Source of the DNA: Lachnospiraceae bacterium XBB2008
Lineage (GTDB): Bacteria; Bacillota; Clostridia; Lachnospirales; Lachnospiraceae
Assembly: GCA_900102235.1 (NCBI GenBank)
Contig: FMVL01000007.1
Coordinates: 124,001 to 188,000 of the forward strand
Direction of reading: 5' to 3'
DNA: 64,000 bases
The translations under genes were made by a program, and so were the position numbers. The notes under the pieces are model-generated. The model did no database searches, was not told the origin of the DNA, and saw only the letters and a program-made list of their open reading frames with translations. This document shows, piece after piece, positions 1 through 8,329 of this stretch (within the stretch, counting starts at the first letter, position 1; each line of letters begins with the position of its first letter).

Positions 1-873
1 AGCACCAAACTCGGTCATACGTGCTACATGGCCGGTAACAACCGAACCGATCGCATATTTCTCTTCAGCATCCTTCCAGGGATTCTCGTCATCAAACTTA
101 CGTGACAGAGCGATCTTGGAACCGTTGATCTCTTTAACAAGAACCTTAACCTTATCTCCTGATTTAAATACTTTCTTGGGGTTCTCGATACGTCCCCAGC
201 TCATCTCGGAAATATGAAGGAGTCCGTCTGCTCCGCCGAGATCTACGAAAGCACCGAAATCGGTTACATTCTTTACGGTACCCTCGATGATGTCACCGAC
301 ATTCAGGGTCTCGAAAAGCTTTCTCTGGAGCTCAGCCTTCTCGGCTGCAATAAGCTGTCTGCGGTCACCGATATATCTGCGTCTTCTGGGATTATACTCG
401 GTGATGACAAACTGTATCTCCTGATCCTTGTACTTGGAGAGGTCTCTCTCATAAGTATCGGATACAAGACTTGCAGGAATGAAGATCCTGACTTCATCAA
501 CAACCACACTGAGGCCGCCCTCAAGTACCTGATTAACGGTAGCGGTAAGAACCTCCTGGTTGTTATAAGCTTCTTCGATACGCTTGTTTCCGCGATCTGC
601 AGCCAGTCTCTTGTATGAAAGCAGAACCTGGCCTTCGCCATCGTTGACTTTGATGATCTTTACTTCCATCGTGTCGCCGACTTTGGCAACCGTAGTCAGG
701 TCAGTACGTTCGTTGCTGTATTCGTTCTGTGTAAGAATACCGTCAGACTTGTATCCTATGTTGAGAACCATTTCTTCAGGCTTAACATCGATAACAGTAC
801 CTTCAACTACCTCTCCTGTGTGTATTGTTTTAAAAGATTCGTCTAACATTTGTTCAAAAGTTAATTCTTCCAT
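1..873 (-). CDS. rpsA: 30S ribosomal protein S1 (partial, 3' end outside window)
   Basis: The reverse strand from the ATG at 873 reads MEELTFEQMLDES and continues without a stop to the window edge (291 codons). It shows consecutive S1/OB-fold repeats: one near residues 18-85 (GEVVEGTVIDVKPEEMVLNI), a second near 100-170 and a third near 190-255 (GDIIEGTVKNVTDFGAFVDL). S1 helps the 30S subunit bind mRNA. The start lies inside the last codons of ispH (13-base overlap, different frame), and its Shine-Dalgarno GGAGG is part of ispH, so translation is probably coupled. In several Clostridia these two are one fused polypeptide; here they are separate frames. The C-terminal part, and so the number of S1 repeats, cannot be judged. 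Confidence 0.93.
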   Translation of the reverse strand, partial: MEELTFEQMLDESFKTIHTGEVVEGTVIDVKPEEMVLNIGYKSDGILTQNEYSNERTDLTTVAKVGDTMEVKIIKVNDGEGQVLLSYKRLAADRGNKRIEEAYNNQEVLTATVNQVLEGGLSVVVDEVRIFIPASLVSDTYERDLSKYKDQEIQFVITEYNPRRRRYIGDRRQLIAAEKAELQRKLFETLNVGDIIEGTVKNVTDFGAFVDLGGADGLLHISEMSWGRIENPKKVFKSGDKVKVLVKEINGSKIALSRKFDDENPWKDAEEKYAIGSVVTGHVARMTEFGA

Positions 874-1709
874 TCTTTTTGAACCTCCTCAATAAGATTT
901 TGCGGAGTAGACGCCCCCGCTGTAATACCCACCAGTCGAACAGATTTAGGTACTTCTAAATTCAAGTCATCCAGTGTTTCTATGAAATAGGTGTGCTCAC
1001 ATCTTGCGGCGCATATATCGTATAATTTCCGCGTATTTGAGGAATGCTTGCCACCTATGACTATCATAACGTCTGCTCTTGAAGCAAGGTCCTCAGCCTC
1101 GTTCTGACGCGTAAGAGTAGCGTTACAGATAGTATTCATAACATTAACATTATACTCTGACGATATCAGTATTTCAACTATATCTTCAAATTTCTTATGA
1201 TTAAAAGTAGTCTGCGAAACCAATGTTATCTGCCTGTCGGAAAGGGGTTTATACGATCGTGCCGCCTCGACGTTTTCGATGATCTGAACAGGCCCGTGAC
1301 ACCATCCCATTATCCCCTCTACTTCGGGGTGATCCGCAGAACCCAGTATCAGTATCTCTCCGCCGTTTTCGGACGCTTCCAGGACCGCATCATGTATCCT
1401 TTTCACAAAAGGACATGTGGTGTCGACTATCTCAAATCCGAGATCCGAGATCGTGTTGTATACTCCTTCGCTCACGCCATGTGAACGAATGACGATGACC
1501 GTATCCTTCGGATCAAGATTTTTAAGTTCCTCAAGGTCATTTACAATGTCGACTCCGCGCTCTTTCAGATCGTTCACCACGGATTCGTTGTGGATTATCG
1601 GACCGAAGGTATATATTTTCTTATCGCTTTCGCTGAGTTCATAGACCGTATCTACTGCCAGCTTTACCCCGAAACAGAAGCCGGCCGATCTGGCGGTTAT
1701 CACTTCCAT
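861..1709 (-). CDS. ispH: 4-hydroxy-3-methylbut-2-enyl diphosphate reductase
   Basis: 282 residues, normal for bacterial IspH (about 280-315). It catalyses the last step of the MEP pathway, reducing HMBPP to IPP and DMAPP with a [4Fe-4S] cluster. The three cluster cysteines are visible: Cys12 (AGFCFGVK), Cys99 (DTTCPFVK) and Cys195 (NTICNAT), together with His40, His77 and the DHPEV motif near 126-130. The protein is cytoplasmic. It follows cmk by 3 bases and overlaps rpsA by 13 bases; the cmk-ispH-rpsA order is a recurrent Clostridia cluster. No odd residues were noticed. Confidence 0.97.
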   Translation of the reverse strand: MEVITARSAGFCFGVKLAVDTVYELSESDKKIYTFGPIIHNESVVNDLKERGVDIVNDLEELKNLDPKDTVIVIRSHGVSEGVYNTISDLGFEIVDTTCPFVKRIHDAVLEASENGGEILILGSADHPEVEGIMGWCHGPVQIIENVEAARSYKPLSDRQITLVSQTTFNHKKFEDIVEILISSEYNVNVMNTICNATLTRQNEAEDLASRADVMIVIGGKHSSNTRKLYDICAARCEHTYFIETLDDLNLEVPKSVRLVGITAGASTPQNLIEEVQKEWKN

Positions 1710-1712
1710 GGC

Positions 1713-2378
1713 TTATTTCCCCTGCACCTCGGAAGCCAGTTCCATGATCCTGTCCGTGACCTCCTCAATCGTCATATATGACGAATCAACAAGGATCGCA
1801 TCTTCGGCCTGCTTAAGAGGAGCTATCTCGCGGTTCATGTCGCGCTCATCGCGATCTATGATATCCTTTTCGATCACATCCAGATCCGGTGTCTCCCCCT
1901 TGGCGACCAGTTCATCATAGCGTCTTTTGGCTCTTACCGCACTCGATGCGGTAAGATATATCTTGAGTTCGGCATCGGGAAGGACACATGTACCTATATC
2001 CCGTCCGTCCATCACAACATCATGTTCCGCAGCGATCTTGCGCTGAAGGTTCAGGAGCGTGCTCCTGACAGCGGGGATCTGTGCAACCACCGAAGCCATA
2101 TTGCCCACCGCTTCATCACGGAGTCTGTCGGTCACATCGGTGCCGTTTAAGAACACACGCTGTACCCCGTCCGCATAACCTATGTTTACATCCGCTTTAG
2201 CTGCGGTTTCGGCTATCAGATCATGATCATCCGTGCCGGTATCCTCTTCTGCGCAATACAGTCCTATGGCACGAAACATCGCACCCGTATCTACATAAAT
2301 GAATCCGAGGTTCTTTGAAACCAGTTTTGCTATCGTGCTCTTACCTGCTCCGGCAGGTCCGTCTATCGCTATGTTCAT
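1713..2378 (-). CDS. cmk: (d)CMP kinase
   Basis: 221 residues from the ATG at 2378. It phosphorylates CMP/dCMP with ATP in pyrimidine nucleotide metabolism. The P-loop GPAGAGKS occupies residues 7-14, followed by the CMP-kinase signatures VDTGAMFRAI (about 31-40) and MDGRDIGTCVLP in the middle. A longer frame runs to 2438, but the internal ATG is preferred: the P-loop normally starts within 10 residues of the N-terminus and a GGAGG sits 7 bases ahead. The longer version would also run into the end of the flavoprotein gene at 2393. It lies between that flavoprotein and ispH in the same direction. Confidence 0.95.
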   Translation of the reverse strand: MNIAIDGPAGAGKSTIAKLVSKNLGFIYVDTGAMFRAIGLYCAEEDTGTDDHDLIAETAAKADVNIGYADGVQRVFLNGTDVTDRLRDEAVGNMASVVAQIPAVRSTLLNLQRKIAAEHDVVMDGRDIGTCVLPDAELKIYLTASSAVRAKRRYDELVAKGETPDLDVIEKDIIDRDERDMNREIAPLKQAEDAILVDSSYMTIEEVTDRIMELASEVQGK

Positions 2379-2392
2379 TTCATGTCCTCCGT

Positions 2393-3607
2393 TTAAGTCC
2401 ATGCAGAGCGTGTTCCGGCCAGATATCCGGTGGACCATGCTATCTGCAGATTAAAACCGCCGGTAAGTGCATCTACATCTATGATCTCTCCCGCAAAAGA
2501 AAGTCCTTTGACGTTTCGCGCGCACATTGTAGACGGATCTATCTCTTTTACATCCACTCCGCCCCGGGTTATGATCGCTTCATTGAACCCAGCCGTTCCC
2601 ACAGGATGTACTTCAAGCCCTTTTATGAGCTTTACGAGCCTTGTTCTTTCCTCACCCGTTATCTGGTGAACCTTTTTATCGGGCGCTATGTCCGTAAGTC
2701 CGATCACGACAGGGATGAGACTTTTGGGCAGCAGATCGACCAGGGAATTGGAAAAATCGCGGTTGGAGTACTCTCTGAAATCCCTGAGTATCCTCTCATC
2801 GAGCTTCTCTGCGCTCAATCCGGGTTTACAGTCAATAAGGATCCTGTATCCCGGCTCATAATAACTGCTGGCGGATAATGCGAGAGGTCCGCTTATACCC
2901 TTATCGGTAAAAAGCATCTCACCGAGTTCATCATATATCTTACGCTTGTCGTTTAAAAGCGTGAGCTTTACGTTTCTGAGCGAAAGCCCCTGCACGGAAG
3001 GGATCCAGTCATCGGAACATATTATCGGGACAAGAGCGGGCCGCGCTTCATTTATCTTTATGCCGGCTTTCTTAAGGATCGCATACGCCCTGCCGTCAGA
3101 GCCTGTTGTCGGATAGCTCGCGCCTCCGCATGCGATGATCACATGATCTGCCCTCATCTCTTGGCCTCTCACGACCACGCCGCACACACGGCCGTCCGAT
3201 ATATCGAGTGCAGTCATCTCACAGTCCAGTCTGACATCGACGCCCAGCCTGTCCATGCGTCTCTTAAGGGCCCTGATGACATCCGAAGCATGGTCGGATA
3301 CGGGGAACACCCTTCCGCCGCGCTCGGTTTTGGTCTCACAGCCTTCCTCATTCATGAGGCGTATCGTATCGGTATTGTCCCATGCCCCGAAGGAACTGTA
3401 GAGAAACTTGGGATTACGTACCACATTCTTCATCAGATCTTCGGCGGGACAATCATTGGTCAGATTACATCTTCCCTTACCCGTTATGTATATTTTCTTG
3501 CCGAGTTTTTCATTGCGTTCAAGAAGCGTGACCGAACACCCGGATTCGGCGGCTCCGATGGCAGCCATCATCCCGGCGGCTCCGCCTCCGACGACGATTA
3601 TGTTCAT
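2393..3607 (-). CDS. HI0933-family (BaiN/YhiN-like) flavoprotein, NAD(P)/FAD-dependent oxidoreductase
   Basis: 404 residues, typical length for the HI0933/BaiN family. An N-terminal Rossmann dinucleotide motif VVGGGAAGMMAA (residues 5-16) is followed by the family signatures GKKIYITGKGRCNLTN (about 36-51) and, near the C-terminus, FAGEIIDVDALTGGFNLQIAWSTG, which binds FAD. The substrate is not known for most members; some gut homologues act on bile acids, but nothing here supports that assignment. It sits directly upstream of cmk, a common arrangement in Firmicutes, and 6 bases after the RpiR-type regulator. Confidence 0.9.
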   Translation of the reverse strand: MNIIVVGGGAAGMMAAIGAAESGCSVTLLERNEKLGKKIYITGKGRCNLTNDCPAEDLMKNVVRNPKFLYSSFGAWDNTDTIRLMNEEGCETKTERGGRVFPVSDHASDVIRALKRRMDRLGVDVRLDCEMTALDISDGRVCGVVVRGQEMRADHVIIACGGASYPTTGSDGRAYAILKKAGIKINEARPALVPIICSDDWIPSVQGLSLRNVKLTLLNDKRKIYDELGEMLFTDKGISGPLALSASSYYEPGYRILIDCKPGLSAEKLDERILRDFREYSNRDFSNSLVDLLPKSLIPVVIGLTDIAPDKKVHQITGEERTRLVKLIKGLEVHPVGTAGFNEAIITRGGVDVKEIDPSTMCARNVKGLSFAGEIIDVDALTGGFNLQIAWSTGYLAGTRSAWT

Positions 3608-3613
3608 ATCCGA

Positions 3614-4549
3614 TCATTCCTTATTTCCGGGATTGTTTTTCCACAGGGGAACGTTCAGCATGGGCTCGTCACCTATGAAATTGATCTCGTCGTTTAAGTA
3701 AACCTGATAATTATTCCAGGCAAATTCGAGATTCTTTAAGTTTTCTCTGGTGGAATCAGGTGATTTGAGTACAAAAGCAACCACAAGCGCATTGATCACG
3801 CTGAGCGGTGCGACCAGAGAGTCAACGATGGAGACCATGTCGCTTCTGGCCAGCAGGTTGCATGAACTGTAAAGATTGAGAGGACTGTAAACGGAATCGG
3901 TGATGGTTATGACCTTGGCATTGCGGTCGCTTGCAAACTCCATGGCCTTAAGCGTCCTCATGGAATATCTGGGAAAAGAGATGCCCACTACGCAATCCTC
4001 ATCGGATACGCGGATCATCTGCTCAAAAGTCTCCGTAACGGATGTAGTGTTGATCAGTATGACATCAGGTCTGACCATGCTGAGATAAAAATGCAGAAAT
4101 CTGGCAAGAGGCTCACAGCTCCTGAGCCCCATGACATATACATGTTTAGCTGTCAGCATATAGTCGACCGCGGTTTCAAACGCAACCGGATCAAGGTTTT
4201 CTATAGTATGCTGGATCTTCTCGATATCCGATCCGAGGACCATGTTGAGAATGTCGGACTGACTGCTCTTACCGTACCTGACATCCATCTTCGATACGGC
4301 CGAGAGCTTGTCCTGAATAAAGAATTCAAGATCGCGCTGGAAATCCGGATAACCGTCATATCCCAGAAAAGTCGCAAACCTTACGACCGTGGATTCGGAG
4401 ACATGCACTTCCTCTCCTATCCTGGCCGCCGTCATAAAAGCCGCCTGCTCAACGTTATCATAGATATATGAAGCAATGGCTTTCTGCCCCTTGCTCATAC
4501 GTGAATAGTTCTCGTTGATGCGGGTTATGAAATCCTTTTTATTCTCCAT
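3614..4549 (-). CDS. MurR/RpiR family transcriptional regulator (HTH + SIS domain)
   Basis: 311 residues. An N-terminal RpiR-type helix-turn-helix (about residues 8-80, with SKGQKAIASYI and EEVHVSESTVVRFATFLGYDGYPDFQ) is followed by a SIS phosphosugar-binding domain (about 125-260, with VYVMGLRSCEPLARFL). Such proteins sense sugar phosphates and act on sugar or amino-sugar genes. The start ATG overlaps the TetR stop codon by one base (TGATG), so the two regulators are translationally coupled. No sugar-phosphate genes lie next to it, so the target is unknown. Confidence 0.88.
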   Translation of the reverse strand: MENKKDFITRINENYSRMSKGQKAIASYIYDNVEQAAFMTAARIGEEVHVSESTVVRFATFLGYDGYPDFQRDLEFFIQDKLSAVSKMDVRYGKSSQSDILNMVLGSDIEKIQHTIENLDPVAFETAVDYMLTAKHVYVMGLRSCEPLARFLHFYLSMVRPDVILINTTSVTETFEQMIRVSDEDCVVGISFPRYSMRTLKAMEFASDRNAKVITITDSVYSPLNLYSSCNLLARSDMVSIVDSLVAPLSVINALVVAFVLKSPDSTRENLKNLEFAWNNYQVYLNDEINFIGDEPMLNVPLWKNNPGNKE

Positions 4550-5094
4550 CAGGCGAATACCCTTTCGGCATCCTCGAGGAGTTTACGGGTATCATTTATA
4601 TCAAGATCGTAATCATCGGTAAGCGACATGCAGGCGCTTCCGTGAATGAGCATCCACATCTTCATGAAAAGTCCCTGAGGATCCGATGCACCTTCGGCCC
4701 TGGCTTGAGCGATCTGCTCTTTTAAGAATCCGGTCTCCCCGTTAAGGAGTTCAACCAGGCTTCTTCCGTATCTGTTATCCGACAGGAACAACAGCCTGAA
4801 TACCTGTTTGTTGGTCTGTGCAAAACTGATATAAGCAAGTCCGAGATTAACAAAAGGAACCTTACTGTCCGAAGGATAGTTTGAGCAATGATCGCTGAAG
4901 AGCTTGGCACAAACGCCGAACACATCGGCATTAAGCTCATCCATGTTCTGATATGCCCTGAATATGGGCTGCGTGGAGCACCCTGCTTCTTTAGCGAGTT
5001 TCCTGGCGGTAAGCGCATCCATGCCTTCTCTCTTAAGAAGACTGACTGCCGCTTCCACGAGGCTTTCTTTGGTGATTGAAATGGTTCTTGGCAT
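4549..5094 (-). CDS. TetR/AcrR family transcriptional regulator
   Basis: 181 residues. The first 55 residues form a TetR-type DNA-binding domain (SLVEAAVSLLKREGMDALTARKLAKEAGCS, recognition part STQPIFRAYQNMDEL). The remaining helical region is a poorly conserved ligand and dimer domain. A near-consensus promoter and a perfect inverted repeat covering the transcription start lie just upstream, which suggests autoregulation. It leads a two-gene unit with the RpiR-type regulator; the ligand cannot be guessed. Confidence 0.88.
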   Translation of the reverse strand: MPRTISITKESLVEAAVSLLKREGMDALTARKLAKEAGCSTQPIFRAYQNMDELNADVFGVCAKLFSDHCSNYPSDSKVPFVNLGLAYISFAQTNKQVFRLLFLSDNRYGRSLVELLNGETGFLKEQIAQARAEGASDPQGLFMKMWMLIHGSACMSLTDDYDLDINDTRKLLEDAERVFA

Positions 5095-5134
5095 AGTTAC
5101 TCCCCCTTGTGATATGCATAAACCCTGTTCGGAT

Positions 5135-5153
5135 TATGTTAACTTATAACATA
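5135..5153. promoter_or_regulatory. inverted repeat, probable TetR-type operator
   Basis: Perfect 7-base arms TATGTTA and TAACATA separated by 5 bases. The repeat lies just downstream of the -10 box of the TetR gene, over the expected transcription start, where a bound repressor would block initiation. Palindromes of this size next to a TetR gene are usually its own operator. Binding is inferred, not shown. Confidence 0.65.
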
Positions 5154-5157
5154 CGTT

Positions 5158-5187
5158 ATTATAATTCAAGTAAATAGGTACTGTCAA
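5158..5187 (-). promoter_or_regulatory. sigma-A type promoter of the TetR-RpiR pair
   Basis: On the minus strand TTGACA (5187-5182) and TATAAT (5163-5158) are both perfect consensus hexamers with an 18-base spacer. The start of transcription would fall near 5151, inside the inverted repeat. Confidence 0.8.
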
Positions 5188-5191
5188 TGGT

Positions 5192-5220
5192 GTAAAAAAA
5201 GGATTTTTTGCAAAAATCCT
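5192..5220 (-). terminator. hairpin plus T-run, second terminator after the decarboxylase operon
   Basis: Arms AGGATTTTT and AAAAATCCT (5200-5208 and 5212-5220) with a 3-base loop are followed on the minus strand by seven T. It lies behind a stronger hairpin at 5234-5264 and just ahead of the TetR promoter, so it probably insulates that promoter from upstream transcription. The stem is AT-rich, which lowers confidence. Confidence 0.55.
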
Positions 5221-5233
5221 CATATTTCCACTA

Positions 5234-5264
5234 AAAAAGACTCCGGATGGACCGGAGTCTTTTT
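5234..5264 (-). terminator. rho-independent terminator of the decarboxylase operon
   Basis: A 13-base perfect stem (AAAAAGACTCCGG with its complement) closes a 5-base loop and carries A/T runs on both sides, so it can work in both directions. It lies 21 bases after the oadA-like stop codon. Confidence 0.85.
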
Positions 5265-5285
5265 AATGTCATGTTTTTGATGTGC

Positions 5286-6722
5286 TTAAACGGGATATGA
5301 TCCGTTAGTCTTGTCGGCAACCGCACCATCGATGCCGGTCTGCTGCGCTTCACGATATTCGAAGAAGTCTTTTGCAACCTGAGGGAAAAGTGCATATGAG
5401 AGCACATCCTCTTCCTGCTGCTTGTACTGCTTCATCTCGGATTCAAGTATTCCGAGCTCGGGTTCAGTACGTCCGGTAGCCTCAGCACTTCTTGCGGTGG
5501 ATCTGGGTTCTCCGGGGATGACCTTATCAATGACTTCCTGATTCATGGGTTTGATGGTCTGTCCGTAATTACCGCGGAGCAGATCCTTGAACTCACCGGT
5601 AGCCATCTTATATCTCTCGCCCATCAGGACATTGAATATAGCCTGAGTTCCGACGATCTGTGAAGAAGGTGTAACAAGCGGAGGCTCACCGCAGTCCTTA
5701 CGAACTCTCGGGATCTCCTCAAGCACTTCTCTGTACTTATCTTCCGCATTCTGCTCTTTCAGCTGGCTTACCATGTTGGAAAGCATTCCGCCGGGAACCT
5801 GATACAGAAGAGTCTTGATATTAACACCGAGAACCTTGGTGCTCATCAGGCCGCTCTTTAAGCACTCCTCTCTGTAAGGAGTAAAGTAATCTGCGATCTC
5901 GGCCAGGATCTTCTGATCGTAACCTGTATCATACGGGGTACCCTTGAAGGTCTCAACCATAACCTCGGTCGCAGGCTGTGAAGTACCGAGCGCAAAAGGT
6001 GAGATCGCACAGTCGATAACATCAACGCCGGCTTCTACTGCCTTGAGGTATGTCATCGAAGCAACACCTGAAGTGTAATGTGTATGAAGCTGGATGGGAA
6101 GCTTGGTGTTCTCTTTAAGAGTCTTAACAAGCTCGGCAGCCTTATAAGGAACGAGAAGTCCGGCCATATCCTTGATACAGATGGAATCGGCACCCATCTC
6201 CTCGATCTTCTTGGCTGTGTCAGCCCAATACTCGAGTGTATAAGCATCACCCAGTGTATATGACAGAGCTATCTGAGATGAACCTCTGCCCTCCTGAGCT
6301 TTGATCTTATTGGTAGCATCTACGGCTGCCTGAAGGTTACGAAGGTCGTTCAGGCAGTCAAATATTCTGATGATATCGATACCGTTTGCGATCGATCTCT
6401 CAACGAAAGCATATACAACGTCATCGGCGTAAGGACGGTAACCAAGGATGTTCTGTCCGCGGAAGAGCATCTGAAGCTTGGTATTCTTAAATCCGTCACG
6501 CAGTTTACGAAGTCTGTCCCAGGGATCTTCCTTGAGGAATCTGAGGGAAGCATCGAATGTAGCTCCGCCCCAGCACTCTACTGCGGCATAGCCGACCTTA
6601 TCCATAGTTTCAACGATCGGGAGCATTACTTCTGTGGGCATTCTGGTGGCGATCAGGGACTGATGAGCGTCACGCAGTACGGTTTCCATTATTCCGACCG
6701 GTTTTTTTACCTGTTCTGACAT
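5286..6722 (-). CDS. oadA: oxaloacetate decarboxylase alpha-type carboxyltransferase (no biotin domain)
   Basis: 478 residues. It contains the TIM-barrel carboxyltransferase of oxaloacetate decarboxylase/pyruvate carboxylase: ETVLRDAHQSL (13-23, metal Asp18), the Lys motif ADSICIKDMAGL and the metal ligands IQLHTHYTSG, then the PYC/OadA conserved C-terminal region (to about 430). It should move CO2 between oxaloacetate and the biotin carrier. Many OadA proteins (about 590 residues) end in their own biotin domain; this one stops earlier, and the biotin carrier is a separate gene at 7924. It is the last gene of the operon, 22 bases after the beta subunit, and is followed by a terminator. Confidence 0.9.
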   Translation of the reverse strand: MSEQVKKPVGIMETVLRDAHQSLIATRMPTEVMLPIVETMDKVGYAAVECWGGATFDASLRFLKEDPWDRLRKLRDGFKNTKLQMLFRGQNILGYRPYADDVVYAFVERSIANGIDIIRIFDCLNDLRNLQAAVDATNKIKAQEGRGSSQIALSYTLGDAYTLEYWADTAKKIEEMGADSICIKDMAGLLVPYKAAELVKTLKENTKLPIQLHTHYTSGVASMTYLKAVEAGVDVIDCAISPFALGTSQPATEVMVETFKGTPYDTGYDQKILAEIADYFTPYREECLKSGLMSTKVLGVNIKTLLYQVPGGMLSNMVSQLKEQNAEDKYREVLEEIPRVRKDCGEPPLVTPSSQIVGTQAIFNVLMGERYKMATGEFKDLLRGNYGQTIKPMNQEVIDKVIPGEPRSTARSAEATGRTEPELGILESEMKQYKQQEEDVLSYALFPQVAKDFFEYREAQQTGIDGAVADKTNGSYPV

Positions 6723-6744
6723 ATCATTATCTCCTTATGTTTAT

Positions 6745-7893
6745 TTAGAATACTCCGAATACAGCCATGAATGTACCGGCGGCAACAGCCGTACCGATAA
6801 CACCTGCCACGTTGGGTCCCATTGCATGCATCAGCAGGAAGTTGGTAGGATCTGCTTCAGCACCGACCTTCTGTGACACGCGGGCTGCCATAGGTACCGC
6901 GGAAACGCCCGCAGAACCGATCAGAGGATTAACTCTGCCCTTGGTTACCAGACACATTATCTTACCGAACAGCACACCGGCTAATGTACCGAACGCAAAC
7001 GCGATCAGACCGAGAGCCACGATCTTCAATGTATCGAGGTTTAAGAAAGCCTCTGCCGATGTGGTTGCTCCTACAGATGTACCGAGAACGATAACAACTA
7101 TATACATAAGAGCATTGGATGCCGTTTCCTGAAGCTGACGTACCACGCCCGACTCTCTGAAGAGGTTTCCGAGCATCAGCATACCTACAAGGGGAGCTGT
7201 GGTAGGAAGGATCAGACAAACAACGATGGTAACAATTATAGGGAAAAGGATCTTCTCAAGCTTGGTTACCGGACGAAGCTGGGCCATCTTGATCTTACGT
7301 TCCTTCTCTGTGGTAAAGAGCTTCATGATGGGCGGCTGAATGATCGGCACGAGCGACATATATGAGTATGCCGCTACGGCGATAGGTCCGAGAAGTGCCG
7401 TCTGTCCGAGTTTACCGGCCAGGAATATGGATGTAGGACCATCCGCTCCGCCTATGATCGATATGGCAGCTGCTGCCTTGTCGTTGAAGCCCATACCGAT
7501 GGCTCCGAAGTATGCAGCGAAGATACCGAACTGAGCTGCTGCTCCCAGCAGGAAGCTTGTAGGATTGGCTATAAGGGGACCGAAGTCTGTCATTGCTCCA
7601 ACGCCCATGAATATCAGGGACGGAAGGATCGACCACTCATCAAGCAGATAGAAGTAGTACAGCAGACCGCCGCCTGCTCCGCCTTCGGATACCGGATGCA
7701 TGATATCCGGATATATGTTAACGAGTAACATACCAAAAGCGATCGGAACTAACAGCAGAGGTTCAAATCCCTTGACAATAGCCAGATATAAGAACACTAA
7801 CGCTACGACTATCATCAGGTAGTTACCGACAGTCAGATTGAAAAACGCTGTCTGATGTACCAGATTGTCAAGCGTATTTGCTACATATGACAT
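6745..7893 (-). CDS. oadB: sodium-translocating decarboxylase beta subunit
   Basis: 382 residues, very hydrophobic, with about 9-11 membrane segments. It matches the OadB/MmdB/GcdB family: LLNIYPDI near the N-terminus, the sequence around [16 protein letters not shown] whose Asp is the conserved Na+/proton residue of the family, and a C-terminal [15 protein letters not shown] stretch. The subunit decarboxylates carboxybiotin in the membrane and uses the energy to export Na+. It lies between the biotin carrier gene and the OadA-type transferase gene. Substrate specificity comes from the partner subunits. Confidence 0.95.
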   Translation of the reverse strand: MSYVANTLDNLVHQTAFFNLTVGNYLMIVVALVFLYLAIVKGFEPLLLVPIAFGMLLVNIYPDIMHPVSEGGAGGGLLYYFYLLDEWSILPSLIFMGVGAMTDFGPLIANPTSFLLGAAAQFGIFAAYFGAIGMGFNDKAAAAISIIGGADGPTSIFLAGKLGQTALLGPIAVAAYSYMSLVPIIQPPIMKLFTTEKERKIKMAQLRPVTKLEKILFPIIVTIVVCLILPTTAPLVGMLMLGNLFRESGVVRQLQETASNALMYIVVIVLGTSVGATTSAEAFLNLDTLKIVALGLIAFAFGTLAGVLFGKIMCLVTKGRVNPLIGSAGVSAVPMAARVSQKVGAEADPTNFLLMHAMGPNVAGVIGTAVAAGTFMAVFGVF

Positions 7894-7923
7894 TTCATAC
7901 CTCCTGTAAAACCGTTCTGCTGA

Positions 7924-8289
7924 TTAGTTAAGGGTTGCAAGAACAGTTCCCGCCTCAACGGCATCACCGACAGCAACATCAATACTTGCCACTGTTCCGT
8001 CTTCAGGAGCGACTACGGGGATCTCCATCTTCATGGCCTCAACAACGACTACGGTGTCACCCTTCTTTACGCTCTGACCAACATTGGCTTCGATCTTGAA
8101 AACTTTTCCTGCAGCTCCGGCCTCAACCTTGATGGATCCTGCTCCTACAGAAGCGGGCTTGGGAGCGGGTGCTGCTGCAGGTGCAGCCTTGGGAGCTGCG
8201 GGAGCGGAAACGGCAACACCGCTTCCGGCACCTTCTTCTACAGTGACATCATATACATTTCCGTTTACCGTAATGGTGTAATTCTTCAT
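7924..8289 (-). CDS. biotin carboxyl carrier subunit of the decarboxylase
   Basis: 121 residues: a short N-terminal beta segment (MKNYTITVNGNVYDVTVEEG), an Ala/Pro-rich flexible linker (about 28-48), then a biotinyl domain with the biotin lysine at Lys87 in EAMKMEI. The carried CO2 is shuttled from the carboxyltransferases to the membrane subunit. It corresponds to the gamma/MmdC-type subunit of methylmalonyl-CoA or glutaconyl-CoA decarboxylases. SD AAAGG precedes the ATG. Confidence 0.93.
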   Translation of the reverse strand: MKNYTITVNGNVYDVTVEEGAGSGVAVSAPAAPKAAPAAAPAPKPASVGAGSIKVEAGAAGKVFKIEANVGQSVKKGDTVVVVEAMKMEIPVVAPEDGTVASIDVAVGDAVEAGTVLATLN

Positions 8290-8329
8290 CTTGGTACCAT
8301 ACCTTTCTTATCTGAATCGTATCTTACGC

